From NCBI GenBank assembly GCA_022760475.1, contig JALEFZ010000048.1, forward strand, positions 1 to 43,277: a stretch of 43,277 nucleotides of DNA. Direction: 5' to 3'. The first letter of the stretch is position 1. Each line of letters opens with the position of its first letter. The notes below the pieces were generated by a model. It made no database searches. It saw nothing but the letters and a program-made list of their open reading frames with translations, and had not been told where the DNA came from. The position numbers and the translations under genes are program-made. This DNA comes from Bacteroidia bacterium (lineage in GTDB: Bacteria > Bacteroidota > Bacteroidia > J057). Positions 35,838 to 41,200 of this stretch are shown here, one piece after another.

Positions 35838-36189
35838 GATAAAATTTTTGTTAGTGTGCAATTTGTTGATTCGTATTTTAGCTTGGTAAAATTAGCATAA
35901 AAAGAGCCCTCCCTATTGACAGATATATTTTAAATCTGCAAAAGAGCTTTTTCAATCGGCGTATTGATGGTTGCTTTTTGGGGTGAATTTTGTTTAGAAG
36001 CTGTTTGAGTATAGATTTTTGAGTTTACAAGCAAGGTCTTAAGGTTTTGGGGAAATGATTTTATAGAGCTTTAGTGGTACTAAATTTCAATAAAATGATG
36101 AACTCAGGTTCTTAAAAGCCAACTGTGAAAAAGAAAGATGATTTTTAAACAGCTTCTGAGAAGAAAAATTAGAATTTCAGCTTTACGGA
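35838..36189. other. Intergenic region with a long-spaced inverted repeat
   Basis: These 352 bases separate the M16 peptidase gene and a lipoprotein gene, both on the minus strand, and hold the peptidase promoter and the 3' flank of the lipoprotein gene. I see no gene. The notable structure is the inverted repeat at 35996-36006 and 36147-36157. Confidence 0.5.
35996..36157. repeat. Possible MITE-like element: 11-base inverted repeats 140 bases apart
   Basis: AGAAGCTGTTT at 35996-36006 is the exact reverse complement of AAACAGCTTCT at 36147-36157, and the interior has no coding frame. The flanks show no clear target-site duplication. It could be a small non-autonomous element or chance. Confidence 0.3.
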
Positions 36190-37254
36190 TCAAACACTAC
36201 AGTCATAATTAGCAAGATCGATAACAAAAAGCCACCATTTTCCTTCAATTCTTCCAAATATGAAGGAGGATGAGGATTCCGTATCAATCAATTCATAGCT
36301 AACTGATAATTCTATGGTTTTTGCTTTTGACAAAGGTTGCTTATCCTTTTTTGCACCACCATAGCTTCTCAATACTTCCAGTGATTTACTGATTCGATTG
36401 AATGGAGAGTTTTTATTGTCCATTACGTAGTAAAAACAGCCCGATTTTGAGAACTCTTCCTCACAATCGTAAGCTGGAAGCTCTTCATTGGTAAGATTGG
36501 GGCAGAAGGATTTTTTTTGCTTTACTACCCAACTTGAATGTCTTTTAAGTTCCAAGGGATCCTCCAAATATTTGGGGACATCCCATACCCCAGGTCTATC
36601 TATATAGAAGAAACCCAGTTCTGGATTTATAACTGCCTTAAGTTCTTCTGGCTTGCCAGACTTGATCGCTTTTGTTACAATTTTTATTGCCTCTTCCACG
36701 GTATTGGCATGGACTGTTTCTTTCACCTTATGGGCAGGAGCAGTTTTGGCATCTTCATACTTTACGATTCGGTATTCCTCATCGAAGGTTAGCTGGTTGT
36801 AGAAACTGGCGTTTTTCTTTCTACCGGACTTTACTTCTTCATAACTCGTCTTCCCTTTGAACCTGGCTACAATTTGACTATCCAGATTGATTACTTCGAG
36901 GCTTTCCCAATCAATGCTTACCTTCCGATTATTGACAGCTTTAAAACTCTGTTGCAGACTTTGCTTTACCCTACTTTGTTTGACATTCTCAGCAGAATAA
37001 AACTTCTGAATGACAGGGGCATAATAGTCTACTATATAAGGATCTTCTTTTTCAAGTGCTTTATAATAATCATTGATTATTTTCTTCAGTTTGGCATCCT
37101 TGCTACTGGGCTTTTTTTTCTCTTCTTCTTTAGGTTCCGCTTTTTCGGCTTCTTTGTGCTTGGGTTCTGTAGTCTCGTGTTTTTCCTCAGGATCGCATCC
37201 GAAAAAAAACAACACACTACTAAGTAGAATTATAAACAAGGCAGGCTTACGCAT
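36190..37254 (-). CDS. Lipoprotein with charged linker and NTF2-like domain, function unknown
   Basis: A 354-residue protein with a lipoprotein signal ending FFFGC (Cys20), followed by a Lys/Glu-rich linker of about 30 residues. Residues about 55-170 (LKKIINDYYKALEKEDPYIVDYYAPVI... FYNQLTFDEEYRIVKYED) fit an NTF2-like/SnoaL cone fold. The second half (EEAIKIVTKAIKSGKPEELKAVI, then VSYELIDTESSSSFIFGRIEGKWWLFVID) may be a second alpha/beta domain; it contains several cysteines (FCPNLTNEE, AYDCEEEFSKSGC). I recognise no named family. The charged linker is typical of surface lipoproteins. Confidence 0.6.
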   Translation of the reverse strand: MRKPALFIILLSSVLFFFGCDPEEKHETTEPKHKEAEKAEPKEEEKKKPSSKDAKLKKIINDYYKALEKEDPYIVDYYAPVIQKFYSAENVKQSRVKQSLQQSFKAVNNRKVSIDWESLEVINLDSQIVARFKGKTSYEEVKSGRKKNASFYNQLTFDEEYRIVKYEDAKTAPAHKVKETVHANTVEEAIKIVTKAIKSGKPEELKAVINPELGFFYIDRPGVWDVPKYLEDPLELKRHSSWVVKQKKSFCPNLTNEELPAYDCEEEFSKSGCFYYVMDNKNSPFNRISKSLEVLRSYGGAKKDKQPLSKAKTIELSVSYELIDTESSSSFIFGRIEGKWWLFVIDLANYDCSV

Positions 37255-37617
37255 ATAAAACTAAAAGTTTCGGGTGAACTATAGAAATTCCATAGTTAAA
37301 CTCAATTTATTAGATACGGAAATTAGCCATAAGTAGACAGGATTGATGCAGTTTTTTTTAAATTTTTCGTATTAACAAAATATTATTTGTTATTTTTGAG
37401 TTCGGCCCTTACTTAGTCAAAAAGGTCTTTTTGTTTGTTTGATTATCAAGCACATCTATCAAAAGCCCTGAAAATAAATAATTTAAATGAAGTGCCGGCA
37501 AACAAAATCGCTCTGATTTTAGTTAAAAATTGAGAAAAAAAACATTGTATTAGCGAAAACATATATGAGCTTATTGAGTTCATGTATTAGAAGAAGGGAA
37601 AACTAATATCAAACACT
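37255..37617. other. Divergent intergenic region upstream of the B12-type regulator
   Basis: These 363 AT-rich bases lie between the leftward lipoprotein gene and the rightward regulator gene. Apart from a promoter candidate at 37366-37398 I see no gene. If that promoter is used, the regulator mRNA has a leader of roughly 210 bases, which would leave room for regulation, but I recognise no known riboswitch. Confidence 0.45.
37366..37398 (+). promoter_or_regulatory. Bacteroidota-type promoter candidate upstream of the CarH-like gene
   Basis: TATTTTTG at 37391-37398 matches TAnnTTTG exactly. A TTCG at 37366-37369, 21 bases upstream, is a poor match to the -33 box. Motif match only. Confidence 0.4.
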
Positions 37618-38541
37618 TTGGGACATTATTCAATCAAAGATCTGGAACAATTGTCAGGCATCAAGGCGCATACCCTTCGTGTTTGGGAGCAGCGGTATGA
37701 AATCATCACACCTAAGCGTACGGCCACGAAGATTCGCTACTACGAAGATTCTGACCTTCGTCTCTTGCTCAACATTTCCTTTCTCAATAAAAACAACTAT
37801 AAGATCTCCAAAATTGCGAAAATGTCTCCTGATGAGATAGCAGAGACCGTTCGCAAAATCGCTGATTCCAATCTTGATTACCCCAATCAGGTAAATGCAT
37901 TAATCATTGCCATGGTTAATCTGGATGAGGAACGATTTGAAAAGATCATTTCTACCAATACCCTACAATTTGGATTCGAAAATACAATGATGAACATTGT
38001 ATATCCTTTTCTTAACCAAATTGGGATCATGTGGCAAACAGGGAGCATCAATCCTGCACATGAACACTTCATTACCAACCTGATTCGTCAGAAATTGGTG
38101 GTGGCGATTGATGGACAAATATCACCTCAGAATCCCCAGGCCAAAAAATACGCTTTGTTTTTGCCAGAGGGAGAACTTCACGAGTTGAGTTTATTGTTTG
38201 CAGCCTATGTGATCAAATCCAGGCACAACAGGGTCATTTACCTTGGGCAAAGCCTTCCTCTAAAGGACTTGGGACTGATTGCTGATGTATACAAGCCAGA
38301 CTATGTGATGTCTATTGTAACCAGTTATCCATCTAAGGATGATGTTACGAAGTACCTTGAGGAGTTGTCAAAGAAATGCCCGAATTCGAAAATCCTCGTT
38401 TCAGGCTATCAAGTTCTGAACTTCAAGGGAGATATTCCTGAACAGGTTGTTGTTTTCAACACTATTCCAGAATTAATTGGATTTGTTGATCAGCACAGCG
38501 AAAGGCCGTTTATGCTCAATCAGGTAAGTAAATCGGCATAA
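37618..38541 (+). CDS. CarH-like MerR-family regulator with B12-binding domain
   Basis: A 307-residue protein. Residues 1-70 are a MerR-type winged helix (YSIKDLEQLSGIKAHTLRVWEQRY, then IRYYEDSDLRLLL). A helical bundle and a B12-binding Rossmann domain follow. The W-x9-EH motif of adenosylcobalamin-binding CarH proteins is intact (Trp139, Glu149, His150). The lower-ligand motif reads ELHELS with His188, whereas the usual form is ExHxxG, so Gly is replaced by Ser. CarH relatives are light-dependent repressors of carotenoid genes, but no carotenoid genes occur here. The start must be the TTG at 37618, since an in-frame stop lies at 37588 and no ATG intervenes. Confidence 0.9.
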   Translation: MGHYSIKDLEQLSGIKAHTLRVWEQRYEIITPKRTATKIRYYEDSDLRLLLNISFLNKNNYKISKIAKMSPDEIAETVRKIADSNLDYPNQVNALIIAMVNLDEERFEKIISTNTLQFGFENTMMNIVYPFLNQIGIMWQTGSINPAHEHFITNLIRQKLVVAIDGQISPQNPQAKKYALFLPEGELHELSLLFAAYVIKSRHNRVIYLGQSLPLKDLGLIADVYKPDYVMSIVTSYPSKDDVTKYLEELSKKCPNSKILVSGYQVLNFKGDIPEQVVVFNTIPELIGFVDQHSERPFMLNQVSKSA

Positions 38542-38601
38542 TTTAACCCATCTTTATCATGTAAGTCTGGACTTTAAGCTGTTTTGCGAAAGATCCAATT
38601 C

Positions 38602-38634
38602 TTGTACTAATTGTACCCATCGTACATAGTACAA
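38602..38634. promoter_or_regulatory. Nested palindrome four bases ahead of a start codon
   Basis: TTGTACTA (38602-38609) pairs with TAGTACAA (38627-38634), and inside it TGTAC (38612-38616) pairs with GTACA (38622-38626). The result is a 13-pair stem with a two-base bulge and a CCATC loop, carrying four GTAC steps. It could be an operator for a dimeric repressor or an mRNA hairpin that hides the start at 38639. Confidence 0.55.
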
Positions 38635-38638
38635 ATCT

Positions 38639-39262
38639 ATGGGTATTTCCAAAAAGCTATTGAGCTTGCTACTTCTACTATTTCCCTGCTTACTTTTCGC
38701 GCAGTTCATTCAGAATTCTTCTTTTGAGGGACCATTGGGGCCGTCGCGGACGCCTCCCGGCTGGATCGCTTGTGGCCAAGGAAGTACACCCGATACCCAA
38801 CCTGGATCATGGAACGTACTCACTCCACCTTCTTCCGGTCGCTCTTACCTGAGTATGATTTGCAGAGGGGAAGGAGTTCCTTTTCCGAATAAATGGGAAA
38901 TTTGCCAGCAAAGGCTTGATCAGAAACTTGAAAAGGGGGGCTGTTATTATTACACCATTGATCTGGCACGTTCTTCCTCTTTCGCTTCTGCTGGATTATG
39001 GTTTACCGGGGAGGCAAAACTACGCATATGGGGTGGGAATTCATCTTGTGGGGCAGAAAAAGTTCTTTGGGAGTCAGGGCCTGTGGTGCATACAGATTGG
39101 CAAACCTACGAAGTGATCATTTCGCCTGAAAATGATTACGAAATAATTTTTTTGGAGGCATTTTACAAGGGAGATAAAACCTATTCAGGCAATATTTTAA
39201 TTGACGATTTCCTATATAATCCTGAAATCAATCCATGTTATATTTTTAGCATGGATAATTAA
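38639..39262 (+). CDS. Small secreted protein with galactose-binding/jelly-roll-like domain
   Basis: A 207-residue protein with a signal peptide (MGISKKLLSLLLL... LFAQ). The mature part starts FIQNSSFEGPLGPSRTPPGW and continues TPDTQPGSWNVLTPPSSGRSYLSM, then DLARSSSF and WQTYEVIISP, ending with a LIDDF strand. This is the common opening of Bacteroidota extracellular proteins with a jelly-roll domain, which are often followed by gliding-motility or T9SS C-terminal domains. Here the protein stops without any sorting domain, so it may be a shortened form or a stand-alone periplasmic protein. The nested palindrome sits just before the ATG at 38639. Confidence 0.65.
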   Translation: MGISKKLLSLLLLLFPCLLFAQFIQNSSFEGPLGPSRTPPGWIACGQGSTPDTQPGSWNVLTPPSSGRSYLSMICRGEGVPFPNKWEICQQRLDQKLEKGGCYYYTIDLARSSSFASAGLWFTGEAKLRIWGGNSSCGAEKVLWESGPVVHTDWQTYEVIISPENDYEIIFLEAFYKGDKTYSGNILIDDFLYNPEINPCYIFSMDN

Positions 39263-39267
39263 TAGAA

Positions 39268-39304
39268 TAGGCCTGAACAAGCATCCAGGCCTACTAACTT
39301 TTTG
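39268..39304. terminator. Hairpin between jelly-roll and SCP2 genes
   Basis: Perfect 8-base arms TAGGCCTG (39268-39275) and CAGGCCTA (39286-39293) around a ten-base loop, followed by CTAACTTTTTG on the plus strand. It separates two convergent genes. Confidence 0.7.
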
Positions 39305-39315
39305 ATATGGTTCTC

Positions 39316-39615
39316 TTAGGAGATTAGAGATTGCAATTTCATTGCAACTCCCATATCACCTTTCACTTTTAGCTTCTGCTCCATGAATGCAGCCATAGGA
39401 TTCAAATCACCTGTCATCATGGCACCGAGATCCTCTTTAGTTATTTCTACCACGCAGTCAGCATCCTTATTCTCTGTAGAAACTACATTGTCTTCTCCTG
39501 AACCATCGAGGTAGATGATCTCATCATTTCCGAAGTCAAATTTCAATGTACTTCCAAGTGAATCAGCAGCAGCGGCTTGTTGAGTGATTTTTTCGATTAG
39601 AGATTCTAAAGTCAT
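39316..39615 (-). CDS. SCP2 sterol-binding-domain protein
   Basis: A 99-residue protein made of one SCP2 domain: TLKFDFGNDEIIYLDGSGEDN, then ADCVVEITKEDLGAMMTGDLNPMAAFMEQKLKVKGDMGVAMKL. The domain forms a hydrophobic cavity that binds sterols, fatty acids or other lipids in the studied proteins. There is no signal peptide, so it is cytoplasmic. Its ligand is unknown. It lies 144 bases downstream of the SDR gene on the same strand and may share its transcript. Confidence 0.9.
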   Translation of the reverse strand: MTLESLIEKITQQAAAADSLGSTLKFDFGNDEIIYLDGSGEDNVVSTENKDADCVVEITKEDLGAMMTGDLNPMAAFMEQKLKVKGDMGVAMKLQSLIS

Positions 39616-39759
39616 GATATGTTATTTTAAAAAATAAGACAGTTTGAAGCGAAGCAGCTTTTCCACTTGCAAGTAGTTAGTTCTGCCTTTTCAATTTTGA
39701 ATGAAAGATAGCATGAAAGTCTAGGTCTGGCAATACCTTTTGCAAGGAAATAATGACTT

Positions 39760-40776
39760 TTAGTCCTTTTTGAGGTAAGTAAGTTTCAGGTATTCCTTTA
39801 GTTCTTTGATCCCTTCTGAGTAAGTTTTAAGGGGCTTATATCCCAAGTCTTTCTTTACTTTATCGATGGGAATCCGATGATTGGACATGATCCTATTGAC
39901 AGCTTCAAGGGTAAAATGAGGCCGGTCTTGTAAATTTAAGCCTTTCCAAATCCATTCCTGAATATTTCCTAGTGTCCAGGCAATTTCCTTGGGAAAACTT
40001 CTGGGCAGTGGAAGTTTGGCAGCTTTTGCAAGGTCGGTTTGGTAAGTTTTCCAACTGATCGAATCTTCATCACATATATTGTAGACCTGTCCTATGGATT
40101 TGGGGGACCTAGCAACAGTTAGAAGCATCTCTACTACATTATCCACATGTACAAGGCCAGCGTTTTGATTGCCATCTCCGAGTATCGTGGGGCCAGCTTT
40201 AATGGCGTCAAGCATACCATAGACCCAAGTCCTTCCTCCAGGCCCATATACAGTTGATGGGCGAACGATCGTGCAGGGGAGGTTCTTTTTTAGGATGAAT
40301 TTCTGCGCAATTCTCTCCTGGGCTTGAAGAGATTGAGAATAATACCCGACCGGTTCTCCATGAGGACGTTCTTCAGTGCAAACGAACCTTTGAAGGTCGG
40401 AGCCATATACTGCTACTCCCGTGGTAATTATTACCCTTTTATTTTGTGAATTTGCTAGTTCTAGTACGTGGTTTGTACCATCAACATTGATGCGTTGGAA
40501 GAGTTGTCTGCTTCCCCAGTCTCCTACCAGGGCCGCCATATGAAAAATTGTATGGCAGGCTTCGATGGCTTTTTCTACATACCTGAATTCTGAAATGTCC
40601 CCCCAATGAATGTGGACCTTTCCTTCCCAGGCTATGGGAATGTTGTCATAAGGAAGGACAAAGACGTGAACTTCCTTTTCTTCTTTTATGAGTCTTCTAA
40701 CTAAGGCAGAACCAATCATTCCGGTTGCTCCGGTTACCAAAATCGGTTGAGAGATCGGGTGTGGTTGATTCTCCAT
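39760..40776 (-). CDS. Extended SDR (NAD-dependent epimerase / 3-beta-HSD-like) with altered catalytic motif
   Basis: A 338-residue protein with the Rossmann start ILVTGATGMIGSALV (TGxxGxxG), HMAALVGDWGSR and IVRPSTVYGPGG, which mark an extended short-chain dehydrogenase/reductase resembling 3-beta-hydroxysteroid dehydrogenase or NAD-dependent epimerases. The catalytic Tyr appears as Tyr146 in YYSQSLQAQE, but the residue four positions later, normally Lys (YxxxK), is Leu150. In other SDRs that lysine binds the nicotinamide ribose and lowers the Tyr pKa, so activity may be reduced or changed. Substrate unknown. The start is the ATG at 40776. Confidence 0.85.
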   Translation of the reverse strand: MENQPHPISQPILVTGATGMIGSALVRRLIKEEKEVHVFVLPYDNIPIAWEGKVHIHWGDISEFRYVEKAIEACHTIFHMAALVGDWGSRQLFQRINVDGTNHVLELANSQNKRVIITTGVAVYGSDLQRFVCTEERPHGEPVGYYSQSLQAQERIAQKFILKKNLPCTIVRPSTVYGPGGRTWVYGMLDAIKAGPTILGDGNQNAGLVHVDNVVEMLLTVARSPKSIGQVYNICDEDSISWKTYQTDLAKAAKLPLPRSFPKEIAWTLGNIQEWIWKGLNLQDRPHFTLEAVNRIMSNHRIPIDKVKKDLGYKPLKTYSEGIKELKEYLKLTYLKKD

Positions 40777-41200
40777 TTGAATGCTGAATTCACAGATGAG
40801 ATCCTAAGCGCAAAACAAAAAACCAATTTTTCCTTATCCTAATATTTTATAATAAAAAACATGGTGAGAAGTATTAATTTTTCTTGAGTGAGGAATATAT
40901 ATTTTTTAATAATAAACTTACCCTTTTAAAAATTGTGTGATTTGTATTTAAAATTTTAGCCAGCCTTAATATTCATGTTTTCCAATTTTGTGGACATTAA
41001 TTTACATTTTAACTCTCTCATTTAGAACAGAATTTAGTTAGATTATATATATATTTAATTGATAGTCAGTAAAATATATTATTTATGTCTGCTTTTTATA
41101 CTCAGAATTGCTGATTTTCGTACGCAATTTTGCCCAGCCAAAATTGGATTAGAGAAGTTAATCGGTTGAAAAAACTTTCAATCCTAACAATCTAATCATT
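40777..41200. other. AT-rich divergent region upstream of the repeat surface protein
   Basis: These 424 bases contain no gene that I can support. They lie between the leftward SDR gene and the rightward giant repeat protein. The segment at 40840-41100 is very AT-rich and a perfect 8-base inverted repeat is found at 41125-41146. No clean TAnnTTTG promoter box was found. The leader for the surface protein gene may therefore be long. Confidence 0.5.
41125..41146. promoter_or_regulatory. Inverted repeat upstream of the surface-protein gene
   Basis: CAATTTTG (41125-41132) and CAAAATTG (41139-41146) are exact complements with a six-base spacer, 54 bases before the ATG at 41201. It could be an operator or an mRNA hairpin. 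Confidence 0.35.
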
